A stretch of 49,404 nt of DNA from Halothiobacillus sp. (GCA_024636015.1 JAGXHU010000006.1:1-49404); one strand, 5' to 3'. Shown: positions 34,372-44,335, counted from the first letter of the stretch. Made by a program: numbers and translations. Notes: generated by a model not told the origin, from the letters alone.

Positions 34372-34890
34372 TTATTTACCGCTTTTGACGTCTTGCTGTA
34401 GTTTTGCCAGGACATCGTTAGTAATGTCTACCTGCGGCGCGGCGTATACGACACCTTCGGCCAGCACGAGATCATACCCCTTGTTCTTGGCAACATCCTT
34501 TATGGCACTCAGCACGAAGCGCTGTAATTTACCCAACTCCTCGTTCTTACGAAGATTCAGGTCATCACGGAAATTACTCTGCATGCGTTGCAAATCCCGC
34601 AATTGGCGATTAAGTTCCTGCTCTTGCTTGGAACGCTCGCTGTCACTCATGGTGACGCCATCTTTATTCAGCTTGTTCTCGAGGTTCTGAGCGGCTTGCT
34701 GGGCATCACGGATTTCTTTTTCGCGGGGCGCAAATTCCTTTTCCAGTTTCTTCTTGGCAATATCAGCCTGAGGGGCCTGTTCCAGCAGTGTTGAAGAATT
34801 GACAAAGGCAATCTTGACTTCGGCCGCCTGCACCGAAACGGCAAACGCCAGGGTCATCATGGACACAAACAATAAAGCAAAGCGGTTCAC
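34372..34890 (-). CDS. skp: Periplasmic chaperone Skp/OmpH
   Basis: Skp is a trimeric, jellyfish-shaped chaperone that carries unfolded outer membrane proteins to the BAM complex. The 172-residue precursor has a signal peptide (about 1-23, cleaved after VQA). The mature protein begins AEVKIAFVNSS, and the central part is highly charged, Lys/Glu/Gln-rich and long-helical (about 40-135), forming the tentacles. The start is GTG at 34890 with GGGGAG seven bases upstream; a longer frame to 34938 would mask the signal peptide. It lies between bamA and lpxD, the standard order. Confidence 0.93.
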   Translation of the reverse strand: MNRFALLFVSMMTLAFAVSVQAAEVKIAFVNSSTLLEQAPQADIAKKKLEKEFAPREKEIRDAQQAAQNLENKLNKDGVTMSDSERSKQEQELNRQLRDLQRMQSNFRDDLNLRKNEELGKLQRFVLSAIKDVAKNKGYDLVLAEGVVYAAPQVDITNDVLAKLQQDVKSGK

Positions 34891-35010
34891 GCTAATTCTC
34901 CCCAAACAAATAAAAGCAAAACCCATATGCCGCCACACGAAAGCGGGCCTGCATTATTACACAGCCCCGGACATACCGCGTAAAACGGCCAGAAAAAACT
35001 CCGGCACTAA

Positions 35011-37356
35011 CTAGAAGTTCGCGCCCACGGAGAACTGGAAGATCTGCGTGCGATCACCCGGCTTGTTATTCAGTGGCTTGGCAACGCTGAACACCAATGG
35101 TCCGACAGGAGAAATCCAGTTAAACCCGATCCCGACTGACTGTCGCAACGAAGGCACCGTGAAGTCCTGATAGGACCGATAGGTATTCCCTACGTCCCAA
35201 AACAATGACATCCGCACCGAATTGACCTGACTCGTCAGGAACGGGACAGGCGTAATGAGCTCAATGCCGCCAGCCGTCATGAGGCTGCCACCCATCGGGT
35301 TGCCCGCAGAATCCACCGGACCCAGTGAATAGTCCTGGTAGCCGCGCACGGACTGAATCCCGCCGGTGTAGTAGTTCAGGAAAGGCGGCAGGCCGTTATA
35401 ATACTGACTCACCCCGGTGTAGGTCGTCTTGGTGCTGCCGTAGGCCTGCGCCATACCGATCTGCGCATGGCCGGACAAGGTCGTATTCTTCCACAGCGGC
35501 ACGTACACACGGCCATTGTAGTCACCCTTGTAATACAGCAACTGGCTACCCGGCACCGCGACTGTTGCCGACAGCTTCTGGTAGATCCCCGAAGTCGGGA
35601 AAATTGCTTTGTTACGGGTGTCATAGGTCAACGCCGGAATGACACTCAGCGTATAGAAACTCTTGCCATTAAAGCCCGGACCCGGTTGATCCCCGTTGAC
35701 GGGAATGCCCGTAATCCAGCTAGGTGAGTAACCCGTCGATTTGAGTTTCTGTTGCTGCAACTGGAAACCCACGCTCGCGAAGGTCTGCTCGGACAGCGGC
35801 ACACCAAAGTTGATATTGCCACCATAGGAGTCGATCAGATATTGCGATAGGGACAACGCAGCCGCATTCTGGCGGGTATAGAACAGCCCAAAACCCTGAC
35901 TTACTCCATCTACCGTAAAGTACGGATTGTTGTAATTGAACTGCACACTAGTCTGGTAGGAGCTCCGCTCCATATTGATCCCGACAGACTTGCCCGAGCC
36001 AAGGAAGTTGGACTGATTCAGACCCAGGTTGAACAACATGCCCTCTGACTGCGAATAACCAACACCTGCGGTAAATGAACCGGACAACTGTTCAGTGATG
36101 TCGTAGTCAACATCCACCTGATCGGGAACGCCGGGCACCGGTTTGATCTTTTGATCCACGCTCTGAACAGACGGCAAGCGTTGCAGTCGTTCCTTGGAAC
36201 GATCCAGTTTATTGGCCGCATACCAACTACCTTCCATCTGCCGCATTTCACGCCGGTAGACTTCCTCATTGGTATTAAAGTTGCCCTTGAACTCGATCTG
36301 CCGCACGGTAACTCGATCGCCCGGCTGAATATTGAAGTCGATTGCTACCGTCTTGTCTTGTTCGTCAATTGTCGGAGCGGGTTGAACACGCGCCAGAGCA
36401 TAACCATCATTCCCCAGACGTTTAGCAATGGCATCGGAAGTATCAATGACCTCCTTACGATTGAAGTACTTGCCCACCTGAACCTGATCAAGGTGCTTCA
36501 GGGTCGCCTGGTCCAGCAAGAGATTCCCGGTAAAGGTGACCGCACTGACTTTGTAGCGCGCGCCTTCGCTAACGTTGATCACAATATCGATCTGTTTTCG
36601 ATCAGGCGTAATGCTGACTTGCGTTGAATCCATCGCAACCTTGAGATAGCCTCGGTTGAGATAGAAGGAACGCAGGCTTTCCAGGGAAGCGGCCATCTTT
36701 TCCTTAGAGTATTGATCCGAATTAGACCAGAACTCCCACCACGGTACCGGATGCAACTCAAGCTGCCCCAGCAATTCAGATTCGGAAAAGTCATGATTGC
36801 CGATGATCCGAATTTTTCGGATGCTGGCCGGTTTGCCTTCGTAGATATCGATCAATACCGATACGCGATTGTCTTCAAGCGGCTTGACCGTAGTCTCGAT
36901 CTGAACCCCGTACTGCCCCATGCCGTAATACACGCGCTGCAGTTCGGTCTTCATCTTGTCAAGCGCCTGCGGATCCAGCACATGCCCTTGCGACAGGCCA
37001 ATACCCTTCAGCGCTTTCTGGAGCTTTTCGGTTTCGACCTTCTTGTTCCCCTTCACCTCAATGGATGAAATGGTTGGCCGCTCCTTGACCCGAATCACCA
37101 GCGCATTGTCGAGGCGCCCCACATTCACGTCACTAAAGAAACCCGTCTTGTATAGCGCGTCGATCACACGCGTACTATCCGCATCCGTAAAATCATCCCC
37201 AACATGGTAAGGAATATAGGTGAACACGGTCCCGGGGGTTACGGTACGAAGCCCCTCAACCTTGATATCAGAAATGACAAAGGCTTGCGCGAGAGCGGGG
37301 ATCAACAGAAGCGCGCCCAGCAATGGGGCAAGTAAAGTGCGTGGATTCAGTGTCAT
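35011..37356 (-). CDS. bamA: Outer membrane assembly factor BamA
   Basis: BamA inserts beta-barrel proteins into the outer membrane. The 781-residue precursor has a signal peptide (about 1-25, ending AQA) and five POTRA repeats (about 26-420), beginning FVISDIKVEGLRTVTPGTVF. A C-terminal barrel closes with the beta-signal FQFSVGANF and terminal Phe. The conserved barrel-lid motif VRGY appears in SVRGYQDYSLGP. Length matches the family. The ribosome site is weak. A hairpin with a T-run lies 30 bases upstream (37386-37411), which could limit read-through from rseP. Confidence 0.97.
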   Translation of the reverse strand: MTLNPRTLLAPLLGALLLIPALAQAFVISDIKVEGLRTVTPGTVFTYIPYHVGDDFTDADSTRVIDALYKTGFFSDVNVGRLDNALVIRVKERPTISSIEVKGNKKVETEKLQKALKGIGLSQGHVLDPQALDKMKTELQRVYYGMGQYGVQIETTVKPLEDNRVSVLIDIYEGKPASIRKIRIIGNHDFSESELLGQLELHPVPWWEFWSNSDQYSKEKMAASLESLRSFYLNRGYLKVAMDSTQVSITPDRKQIDIVINVSEGARYKVSAVTFTGNLLLDQATLKHLDQVQVGKYFNRKEVIDTSDAIAKRLGNDGYALARVQPAPTIDEQDKTVAIDFNIQPGDRVTVRQIEFKGNFNTNEEVYRREMRQMEGSWYAANKLDRSKERLQRLPSVQSVDQKIKPVPGVPDQVDVDYDITEQLSGSFTAGVGYSQSEGMLFNLGLNQSNFLGSGKSVGINMERSSYQTSVQFNYNNPYFTVDGVSQGFGLFYTRQNAAALSLSQYLIDSYGGNINFGVPLSEQTFASVGFQLQQQKLKSTGYSPSWITGIPVNGDQPGPGFNGKSFYTLSVIPALTYDTRNKAIFPTSGIYQKLSATVAVPGSQLLYYKGDYNGRVYVPLWKNTTLSGHAQIGMAQAYGSTKTTYTGVSQYYNGLPPFLNYYTGGIQSVRGYQDYSLGPVDSAGNPMGGSLMTAGGIELITPVPFLTSQVNSVRMSLFWDVGNTYRSYQDFTVPSLRQSVGIGFNWISPVGPLVFSVAKPLNNKPGDRTQIFQFSVGANF

Positions 37357-37385
37357 GCCAAGGTCATTTCCCAGAATATCGGGCC

Positions 37386-37411
37386 AAAAAAAATTGTTTG
37401 CAAAGCAAACA
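37386..37411 (-). terminator. Terminator or attenuator between rseP and bamA
   Basis: On the minus strand TGTTTGC-TTT-GCAAACA (37395-37411) is followed by a run of eight T (37386-37393). It sits 30 bases before the bamA start. A -10-like TATACT lies just upstream at 37427-37432, so transcripts starting there would meet the hairpin almost at once. The stem has only three G-C pairs, so termination may be partial. Confidence 0.6.
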
Positions 37412-37525
37412 TAAAACAGGCGCCAGAGTATAACCGCTTCGTCGTCACAAACGAGCGAACTGGCTTAAAAAAGCGCTTGGGATTATTTCTGAATCACAGA
37501 TCAAGCGAATCATTGTGTCTGAGAT

Positions 37526-38923
37526 CTAGGAGTGCATCAATCGAGCAATATCGTTGTAAAAGGCAACGATCATCAGACTCACGAGGAAAAACAGGCCAAC
37601 GCGTGTGGCCATCGCTTCGAATTGAGCGCCCACGGCCTTGCCACGAATCGCCTCGGCCAGATACATGACGAGATGCCCCCCGTCCAACAGCGGCACGGGC
37701 AGCAGGTTCATGATGGCCAGAGACAGACTGACCAGCGCCAGGAACCCCAAAAAGGTTGAAAAGCCGAGCAAAAGACTTTGCCCCGCATACTCGGCAATTG
37801 CCACTGGTCCGGACAGATTCGACAGACTGGCCTGCCCACTGATCAAACCGCCAAATACCTGAAAGGTCAACGCTGTCATTGTCCAGCTTCGCTCAACGGC
37901 CATGGTGAAAGCCGTCACGGGATTGAAACGCTCCAGAATGAGCAGGTGTACGCCAGCATCCTTTGCCCGCTTCAGCGCAGCGGGGCTCAGACCAATTTCG
38001 GCACCAATGCGCCCGACTTCCTCTGCGCCGACCTTCACCGTGTGCGGCGTCACGGTCATGGCTTGCACGTTCCCCGCCCGATCTATCTGAAAAGTCAGTG
38101 ACTGCCCCGCTGAGCGTCCGATGATTCGGATCAGATTGGCAGGGTCACGATAGGGATGTCCGTCTACCGAGCGAATCACATCGCCTGATTTCAGTCCAGC
38201 TTCTGCGGCGGGAGTGCCCGGCAAGACCTTGTGAATGATGGCCTGCCCCGCGGGCGACCAGAGCCGGTAACCGATTTCCTTGAGCACATCCCGAGGGCGT
38301 CCGTCGGTCGATCCGGATAGCGGCTTCAACTGGGTCAAGTCCAGTGTCCCCATACTGATGGCACCCTGATGCTCATATTGTATCGGCACCCTGGCATTGG
38401 CCACCCCACCTTCCAGAACGGCAAGTCGCAAATCCGAGAGCGTATGAATGGTGGAACCACCAACCTGAGTAACAACATCCCCGTCCTGCAGGCCGCTTTT
38501 GGCCAGGATGGAATCCGGCGGCAGAACCCCAACCTTCGGCAAGACACCCTGAACGCCGACCATGAACATCGCCATCCACAGCACAAGCGCAAGAATTATG
38601 TTGGCAACCGGGCCAGCAAGCACAATCAGAAATCGCTTCCAGACCGGCTGACGATTGAAGGCCCGGTGCTGCTCCGACGCAATTACCGGACCCTCGCGCT
38701 CGTCAAGCATCTTCACATAACCACCCAGAGGCAGCATAGCAATCCGATATTCAGTCTGATCTGGTCCCCGTTTGGTGGACCACAAGGCCTTACCGAATCC
38801 CAAAGAGTAGGTCAACACCTTGACGCCCAACCGTCGGGCCATCCAGAAATGCCCGAATTCGTGGAAGGCGACCAGCACACCGATCGTCAACAGAAAACCC
38901 AGAATACTCATTGCGATACTCAT
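37526..38923 (-). CDS. rseP: Site-2 metalloprotease RseP
   Basis: RseP cleaves RseA within the inner membrane, releasing sigma-E when outer-membrane folding fails, and clears signal-peptide remnants. The 465-residue protein has an N-terminal helix with the zinc motif HEFGH (21-25) and two tandem PDZ domains in the periplasmic loop (about 125-310). The C-terminal helix carries NLLPVPLLDGGH, supplying the third zinc ligand. Length is slightly above E. coli (450). Its ATG overlaps the dxr stop (ATGA at 38920-38923). Confidence 0.96.
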   Translation of the reverse strand: MSIAMSILGFLLTIGVLVAFHEFGHFWMARRLGVKVLTYSLGFGKALWSTKRGPDQTEYRIAMLPLGGYVKMLDEREGPVIASEQHRAFNRQPVWKRFLIVLAGPVANIILALVLWMAMFMVGVQGVLPKVGVLPPDSILAKSGLQDGDVVTQVGGSTIHTLSDLRLAVLEGGVANARVPIQYEHQGAISMGTLDLTQLKPLSGSTDGRPRDVLKEIGYRLWSPAGQAIIHKVLPGTPAAEAGLKSGDVIRSVDGHPYRDPANLIRIIGRSAGQSLTFQIDRAGNVQAMTVTPHTVKVGAEEVGRIGAEIGLSPAALKRAKDAGVHLLILERFNPVTAFTMAVERSWTMTALTFQVFGGLISGQASLSNLSGPVAIAEYAGQSLLLGFSTFLGFLALVSLSLAIMNLLPVPLLDGGHLVMYLAEAIRGKAVGAQFEAMATRVGLFFLVSLMIVAFYNDIARLMHS

Positions 38924-40179
38924 CTCACCACCTGCTGCTTGCTGGGAATACGCACCTGCGATCCGATCACTTTCATTCTGTTGATGCCCGCCACTGCCAC
39001 TGCGCGCGCCTGCTTATCCAACTCTAAAACGGTATCTATCGAATCCGGAGGATTATAGACCGCAGAACCTTCTGCCAAAACAGCTTCGAGCGTTTGCTCG
39101 ATCAACATGGGTATTTGCATGAATGACAATCGGCCGTCCAGGAAAGCCCCAACGGCGATCTCATTGGCGGCACTCACCGTCAGCGGGGCAACACCGCCCA
39201 GCTGAAGGGCTTCATAAGCCAGGCGCAAACAGGGAAAACGGACCACATCCGGTGCCTCAAAATGCAGACCGCTGACCGCGCACAAATCCAGATTTTCGAC
39301 GCCGGATTCGATACGGTCGGGCCAAGCCAGCGCATGCGCAATTGGTGTGCACATGTCGGGCCGTCCCATCTGGGCCAGCACCGAGCCATCCACGAACTGA
39401 ACCAGAGAATGCACGATGGACTCGGGATGAACTACCACCTCAATTCGCTCGGGCGGCATTCCGAACAACCAGGCCGCTTCGATGACCTCAAGCCCCTTGT
39501 TCATCATGGTCGCCGAATCAACGGAAATCTTCCGCCCCATCGACCAGTTCGGATGGCGACACGCATCCTCGGGGGTAATATGCGCAAAATCAGAAGCGGG
39601 CAAGGTCCGGAACGGACCGCCTGAGGCCGTCAGAATCAGTTTTTCGACAGCACTTGACGGTGGCACCCCAACGGGAAGGCACTGAAAAATGGCGTTGTGC
39701 TCGCTATCGATCGGGATAATCGTCGCGCCTGAGGCCGACGCTGTGCGCATCATAAGCGCACCCGCCGCCACCAGCGATTCCTTGTTGGCCAGCAGTACGC
39801 GCTTGCCGGCCTGTATGGCCGCCCAGGTTGACGCCAGACCTGCCGTGCCAACAATGGCAGCGACTACGATATCAACGGCAGAATCTGAAGCCAGCGCAGT
39901 CAGCGCATCAGCCTCTTCGATCACTGCGGGGCGTTGATCGGCATCGGGGATTTCCCGGTGCAATCGATCACGCAACAACTGCGCGGCCACAGGATCAGCT
40001 ACACCAACCTGGCGTGGGTGGAAGCGTTGAATCTGAGCCCAAAGGATATCGATCCGGGCATGGGCAACAAGCGTCTCGACAGCGTACCGATCAGGGTGCC
40101 GCTGAATCACGGCGAGCGTACTGGCTCCGATGCTGCCGGTAGAACCAAAAATAGCTATCTTTTTCAAACGCCTGCCCAC
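38920..40179 (-). CDS. dxr: 1-deoxy-D-xylulose-5-phosphate reductoisomerase
   Basis: Dxr (IspC) makes MEP from DXP with NADPH, the committed step of the MEP isoprenoid pathway; ispD and ispF of the same pathway lie 5 kb away. The 419-residue protein has the NADPH motif GSTGSIGAST near the start, ANKESLVAAG, the metal-binding site DSEHNAIFQCL and SASGGPF-like/SVDSATMMNKGLE blocks. The start seems to be GTG at 40179; a TTG at 40167 is possible. Its end overlaps rseP. Confidence 0.96.
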   Translation of the reverse strand: MGRRLKKIAIFGSTGSIGASTLAVIQRHPDRYAVETLVAHARIDILWAQIQRFHPRQVGVADPVAAQLLRDRLHREIPDADQRPAVIEEADALTALASDSAVDIVVAAIVGTAGLASTWAAIQAGKRVLLANKESLVAAGALMMRTASASGATIIPIDSEHNAIFQCLPVGVPPSSAVEKLILTASGGPFRTLPASDFAHITPEDACRHPNWSMGRKISVDSATMMNKGLEVIEAAWLFGMPPERIEVVVHPESIVHSLVQFVDGSVLAQMGRPDMCTPIAHALAWPDRIESGVENLDLCAVSGLHFEAPDVVRFPCLRLAYEALQLGGVAPLTVSAANEIAVGAFLDGRLSFMQIPMLIEQTLEAVLAEGSAVYNPPDSIDTVLELDKQARAVAVAGINRMKVIGSQVRIPSKQQVVR

Positions 40180-40280
40180 ACCCCAATGATTATTAGTTGC
40201 GCCCTGAAAATCGTCGGCCGTCCCGATCGACTGCTCTGGTCAGTTTTATCGCGAAGGTTTAGCAATACGCCTTCTTAACC

Positions 40281-40301
40281 GGGCTAGTGCTGGGCTAGTG
40301 C
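40281..40301. repeat. Tandem 10-bp duplication at the cdsA stop
   Basis: GGGCTAGTGC occurs at 40281-40290 and again at 40292-40301 with one base between. The second copy contains the cdsA stop codon (TAG on the minus strand, 40295-40297). It looks like a small slippage duplication. Confidence 0.8.
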
Positions 40302-41152
40302 AGGGTCAGGAAATGCATCTGGGCGAGTGCCAGCAACCAGACCGGCATCGCTGCAAGATGTCCATCTAGCCGATCCAGCAACCCACCATGCCCTGGGAGA
40401 AGCTGCCCACTATCTTTCGCACCGGCCTCGCGCTTGAGTCGAGATTCTTCGAGATCTCCGGCCACGGAAAAAAGTGCGACCCCCATACTCCAGAGCGCAA
40501 GCTGCCAGGAAGGCACAGTCTCAAAGAGCGGCAATGCCGCGCCAATAGCCGTCAACACACCGACGCCCACCAACCCACCAACAAGCCCTTCAATCGTTTT
40601 GCCGGGACTCAGTGCGGGGGCCAATTTGCGCCGCCCCCAGGCACGGCCCGCAAAATAAGCAAGCGAATCAGCGACAGCCACGATCATCACACCAAAAATC
40701 AACAACCATGGCCCCTCAGGCTGCCGATGAATTTCAATGACGGCATACCAGAACAAGGGAAGGATGAGGACACCCAGAAGGGTACGGAACCAGGCGGGAC
40801 GATGTTGACTGGCATTTCGGTGGTTTTGCCACAAACCAGCCATCAGCAACAGCCAGCCAAACATGGCGGCCCCCGCCAACCAGGGCGTCTCGTTCGGTGA
40901 CAACAACAGGAAGAGCATCAAGCCAATCGTGAACATCACCAGTAGCGCGGCACCTCGAACAAATCCGGATGTACAACTCAGACGGAACCACTCATACCCC
41001 AACCCAAGCGTCATCAGACTCATGAAGCCGATGAAAGCCCACTCGGGAAAGGCCAGGATCACCATCAGCCCGAAGGCGGACAATCCCAATCCAGTCAGAA
41101 TTCTCACTTGCATAGCCGTCATGACGTGGGTCATATGTCGGGAAATATTCAT
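40295..41152 (-). CDS. cdsA: Phosphatidate cytidylyltransferase
   Basis: CdsA makes CDP-diacylglycerol, the precursor of all phospholipids, in the inner membrane. The 285-residue protein has about eight hydrophobic helices and, near the C-terminus, the family signature spanning LKREAGAKDSGQLLPGHGGL and LDRLD. The ATG at 41152 overlaps the uppS stop (ATGA), supporting translational coupling. Upstream in-frame codons to 41242 lie inside uppS and are not supported. A 10-bp tandem duplication spans the stop codon. Confidence 0.94.
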   Translation of the reverse strand: MNISRHMTHVMTAMQVRILTGLGLSAFGLMVILAFPEWAFIGFMSLMTLGLGYEWFRLSCTSGFVRGAALLVMFTIGLMLFLLLSPNETPWLAGAAMFGWLLLMAGLWQNHRNASQHRPAWFRTLLGVLILPLFWYAVIEIHRQPEGPWLLIFGVMIVAVADSLAYFAGRAWGRRKLAPALSPGKTIEGLVGGLVGVGVLTAIGAALPLFETVPSWQLALWSMGVALFSVAGDLEESRLKREAGAKDSGQLLPGHGGLLDRLDGHLAAMPVWLLALAQMHFLTLH

Positions 41153-41946
41153 TCGTCCAATCCACCAAACCGCCGCTCTCGGGCGGCATACCACTGCAAG
41201 GCATCCCTGAAATGAGCCTCGTCGAACCCAGGCCACAAACAATCCGTAAAATACAATTCGGCATACGCCAGTTGCCAGAGCAGAAAATTGCTGACCCGCT
41301 GCTCGCCACCCGTACGAATAAACAGATCGACCGGCGGATAGGTGGCAGTGGACAGATTTTGCTCGAACACCAAACGCAGTGCGGCTGGATCATCATCCAG
41401 GCGAATCACCCCTTCAAGTACAGCCGAGGCCAATTGCTTGGCCGCATGCAGGATATCCCACTGCCCCCCGTAACTCACCGCAATCAACAGATTGAGCCCC
41501 GTATTGTATTCCGTCTGCTGTTCAGCCTGAATCATCAGAGTTCGAATACGCGCCGAGAGCGGCTCACGATCGCCGATGAAGCGAATACGGACGGCATGGG
41601 CATGCAATTCGTCCATATCTCGCTCAAGTGCGTAAGCAAACAACCCCATCAGGGCTTCCACCTCTTCGGGCGGACGGGACCAGTTCTCCGAGGAGAAGGC
41701 AAACAGCGTTAGTACAGGAATTTGAGCCCGACTGGCGAGTTCGATCAAGCGACGAACAGCTCGTCTACCGCGTTGATGACCGATCGAACGTGGCAGATGC
41801 CGCGCCTTGGCCCAGCGCCCGTTGCCATCCATGACAACCGCGATGTGTCTCGGCAATCGTCCCCGATCGAGCGACAGGGCAAAAGAATCAGGAGCCGTCG
41901 TGAAATCTGACGACTCTGTCGTGGAATGAGAACTGCTGACGTTCAC
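41149..41946 (-). CDS. uppS: Undecaprenyl diphosphate synthase
   Basis: UppS condenses eight isopentenyl diphosphates onto farnesyl diphosphate to make the C55 carrier for peptidoglycan and O-antigen. The 265-residue cis-prenyltransferase has the catalytic motif HIAVVMDGNGRWAKAR (Asp40), FAFSSENWSRP, and the C-terminal signature DLFIRTGGEQRVSNFLLWQ. About 27 residues of polar, Ser/Thr-rich sequence precede the core, longer than in E. coli. The start is a GTG at 41946, six bases after the frr stop. Confidence 0.96.
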   Translation of the reverse strand: MNVSSSHSTTESSDFTTAPDSFALSLDRGRLPRHIAVVMDGNGRWAKARHLPRSIGHQRGRRAVRRLIELASRAQIPVLTLFAFSSENWSRPPEEVEALMGLFAYALERDMDELHAHAVRIRFIGDREPLSARIRTLMIQAEQQTEYNTGLNLLIAVSYGGQWDILHAAKQLASAVLEGVIRLDDDPAALRLVFEQNLSTATYPPVDLFIRTGGEQRVSNFLLWQLAYAELYFTDCLWPGFDEAHFRDALQWYAARERRFGGLDE

Positions 41947-41952
41947 GCCGGA

Positions 41953-42510
41953 TCAGGCTTCCATCAACTCTTTTTCTTTTTCAGCCACCAACCGGTCGAC
42001 TTCAGTCACGCATCCATCGGTCAGCTTCTGAATGAGATCCTGCCCACGCCGCTCATCATCCTCGGAGATTTCTTTATCCTTGAGCATGTTTTTCAGATCA
42101 TTATTGGCATCTCGACGGATATTACGCACGGCGACCTTGGCACTCTCGCCTTCGTTACGTACCACTTTGCCGAGTTCCCGACGGCGTTCTTCCGTCAACG
42201 CAGGCATTGGCACACGAATCGTCAACCCAGAGGTGGACGGGTTCAGGCCCAAATCGGAGGTCATGATCGCTTTTTCGATTTTCCCAACCATGTCCTTTTC
42301 CCAAGGCATGACGGATAGCGTCCGCGCATCGTCAGCAGATAGCTTGGCCACCTGAGACAGGGGAACCATACTGCCGTAATAGTCAACGGTCACATGATCC
42401 AAAATGCTGACATGAGCCCGCCCGGTTCGAATCTTGGCCAAGTCGGTTTTCAGCGCATCGATGCTTTTATGCATGCGGACATCACAGTCTTTTCTAATAT
42501 CTTCAATCAT
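41953..42510 (-). CDS. frr: Ribosome recycling factor
   Basis: RRF splits post-termination ribosomes with EF-G. The 185-residue protein matches family length and blocks: [48 protein letters not shown] and the C-terminal helix. AGGAG lies six bases before the ATG. It follows pyrH by nine bases, the conserved tsf-pyrH-frr order. Confidence 0.97.
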   Translation of the reverse strand: MIEDIRKDCDVRMHKSIDALKTDLAKIRTGRAHVSILDHVTVDYYGSMVPLSQVAKLSADDARTLSVMPWEKDMVGKIEKAIMTSDLGLNPSTSGLTIRVPMPALTEERRRELGKVVRNEGESAKVAVRNIRRDANNDLKNMLKDKEISEDDERRGQDLIQKLTDGCVTEVDRLVAEKEKELMEA

Positions 42511-42519
42511 AAAATACTC

Positions 42520-43245
42520 CTAAGCTGTCACCAGCGTGCCCACGGGCTCGCCCATCACGGCGCGAACCAGATTATTCGGGGCATGAATGTCAATCACCAT
42601 CATGGGCATACCCTGGTCGCGACACAATACAATCGCAGTTGCATCCATCACGCCCAGCCGCTGATCCAGCGCCGCATTATAAGTCAGCTGATCATAACGC
42701 ACTGCGTTCGGATTCTTGACCGGGTCCGAATCATAGATCCCATCAACCTTGGTCGCCTTGATCATGATATCCGCCTGGATTTCAATGGCGCGCAAGCTGG
42801 CCCCCGAGTCCGTGGTAAAGAATGGGTTACCCGTCCCGCCCACCAGGATCACGATTCGCCCCTTTTCCAGATGACGAATAGCACGGCGCCGAATAAACGA
42901 CTCACAGACCGAAGGAATTGACAGGGCGGACATCACACGCACCAGCAAACCACGTTGCTCGAGCACATCCTGCATGGCCAACCCGTTCATGACCGTGGCC
43001 AGCATGCCCATCTGATCGCCCGTAACACGATCCATTCCCGCTTTTGCCAGGCCTTCACCACGGAAGATATTGCCGCCACCCACCACGATCGCCACTTCGA
43101 CGCCCATGGCACGCAATGTCAGCACATCGTCCGCCAGACGGAAAATAATCGACGGATCGATACCGAAGGCCTGATCGCCGGTCAATGCCTCACCGCTTAG
43201 CTTCAGCAGCACACGTTGGTAACGAGGAGCAGGTTGGTCTGTCAT
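42520..43245 (-). CDS. pyrH: Uridylate kinase
   Basis: PyrH phosphorylates UMP to UDP in pyrimidine synthesis and is a hexameric amino acid kinase-fold enzyme. The 241-residue protein shows [11 protein letters not shown] (phosphate loop), [25 protein letters not shown] and a C-terminal [10 protein letters not shown]. The ATG at 43245 has TGAGGA five bases upstream; an in-frame TTG at 43257 has no site. An intrinsic terminator between tsf and pyrH suggests partial separation of expression. Confidence 0.97.
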   Translation of the reverse strand: MTDQPAPRYQRVLLKLSGEALTGDQAFGIDPSIIFRLADDVLTLRAMGVEVAIVVGGGNIFRGEGLAKAGMDRVTGDQMGMLATVMNGLAMQDVLEQRGLLVRVMSALSIPSVCESFIRRRAIRHLEKGRIVILVGGTGNPFFTTDSGASLRAIEIQADIMIKATKVDGIYDSDPVKNPNAVRYDQLTYNAALDQRLGVMDATAIVLCRDQGMPMMVIDIHAPNNLVRAVMGEPVGTLVTA

Positions 43246-43286
43246 ATCAATCCTCAAGCAATCAGATTAGGCGTGAAATCGTGCTC

Positions 43287-43312
43287 AAAAAAATGCCGGA
43301 GTTGCCTCCGGC
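43287..43312 (-). terminator. Intrinsic terminator after tsf
   Basis: On the minus strand GCCGGAG-GCAA-CTCCGGC (43295-43312) with a stable GNRA loop is followed, after one A, by seven T (43287-43293). It begins 14 bases past the tsf stop and 42 bases before pyrH. Confidence 0.88.
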
Positions 43313-43326
43313 CACTTCAAGAACCA

Positions 43327-44208
43327 TTAGGCCCCTTTAATTTGGGCCATGACCTCGGCAGCAAAATCGCCGACTTCCTTTTCAATACCCTCACCCACTT
43401 CGATCCGGGTAAAGCGGACACAGCTTGCGCCTTTGTTTTTCAGAAGCTTACCGACGGTCACATCCGGGTCTTTCACGAAGGGCTGACCAACCAGTGCGAT
43501 TTCCGCCAAGTATTTGCGAATACGACCTTCAACCATCTTCTCGATGATATCTGCAGGCTTACCACTATCGGCTGCCTGGGCAATAAAGATCTCGCGCTCT
43601 TTGGCCACCAGTTCGGCATCAACATCGGATTCATTCACACACACTGGGCGGCTGGCCGCGACATGCATGGCAATATCCCGAGCCAACTCCGTATCACCAC
43701 CATCAACGAGTTCGACCAGTACACCGATCCGCTCGCCATGTCGGTATGCGCCGACGACGCCTTGGGTTCTATACCGCTCAAAACGACGAATCTGAAGATT
43801 TTCACCCAACTTGGAGACCAGCGCCTTGCGAATATCTTCAACGGTCTGGCCATTAATCGTCATGGCAAGCAGCGCCGCCATGTCGGCAGGATCACCCTGA
43901 AGAACAAGATCGGCCAGGCTTTGTACAAAACCGGCGAAATCTGGATTCTTGGCCACAAAATCCGTTTCGGAATTGACTTCAATTAACGCAGCCATACGGC
44001 CATCAGCAGAAACTGCCACACCAACCTGGCCTTCAGCCGCAACACGACCGGCCTTTTTATCGGCCTTGGCCATGCCATTCTTGCGCATGTATTCGATGGC
44101 GGCTTCGATATCGCCTTGGGTTTCCACGAGCGCACGCTTGCATTCCATCATGCCCGAACCGGTACGCTCACGCAGTTCCTTGACCAGGCCGGCACTAATC
44201 GTCGTCAT
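43327..44208 (-). CDS. tsf: Elongation factor Ts
   Basis: EF-Ts recycles EF-Tu by displacing GDP. The 293-residue protein starts with the UBA-like domain [20 protein letters not shown] and continues with the Tu-contacting core SETDFVAKN, two dimerisation subdomains and the C-terminal module [19 protein letters not shown] lies seven bases before the ATG. It follows rpsB, separated by 127 bp holding two hairpins. Confidence 0.97.
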   Translation of the reverse strand: MTTISAGLVKELRERTGSGMMECKRALVETQGDIEAAIEYMRKNGMAKADKKAGRVAAEGQVGVAVSADGRMAALIEVNSETDFVAKNPDFAGFVQSLADLVLQGDPADMAALLAMTINGQTVEDIRKALVSKLGENLQIRRFERYRTQGVVGAYRHGERIGVLVELVDGGDTELARDIAMHVAASRPVCVNESDVDAELVAKEREIFIAQAADSGKPADIIEKMVEGRIRKYLAEIALVGQPFVKDPDVTVGKLLKNKGASCVRFTRIEVGEGIEKEVGDFAAEVMAQIKGA

Positions 44209-44255
44209 AACTTAATCCTCTCAAAATATTAATGTGAATAGGGTGGATAACAATA

Positions 44256-44323
44256 ACGGGTCACCAGGACCCGTCATATACGTTGTCTTACCTACGATCA
44301 TCCAGGGTTACCCCGGATGATCG
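44256..44323 (-). other. Two hairpins between rpsB and tsf
   Basis: One hairpin has 7-base arms (44256-44262 and 44268-44274, ACGGGTC/GACCCGT). The other has 9-base arms (44295-44303 and 44315-44323, CGATCATCC/GGATGATCG) extended by an inner GGG/CCC. Neither is followed by a T-run on the minus strand, so they may adjust the ratio of the two messages or protect 3' ends. Confidence 0.7.
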
Positions 44324-44335
44324 GAAATTCATTCA

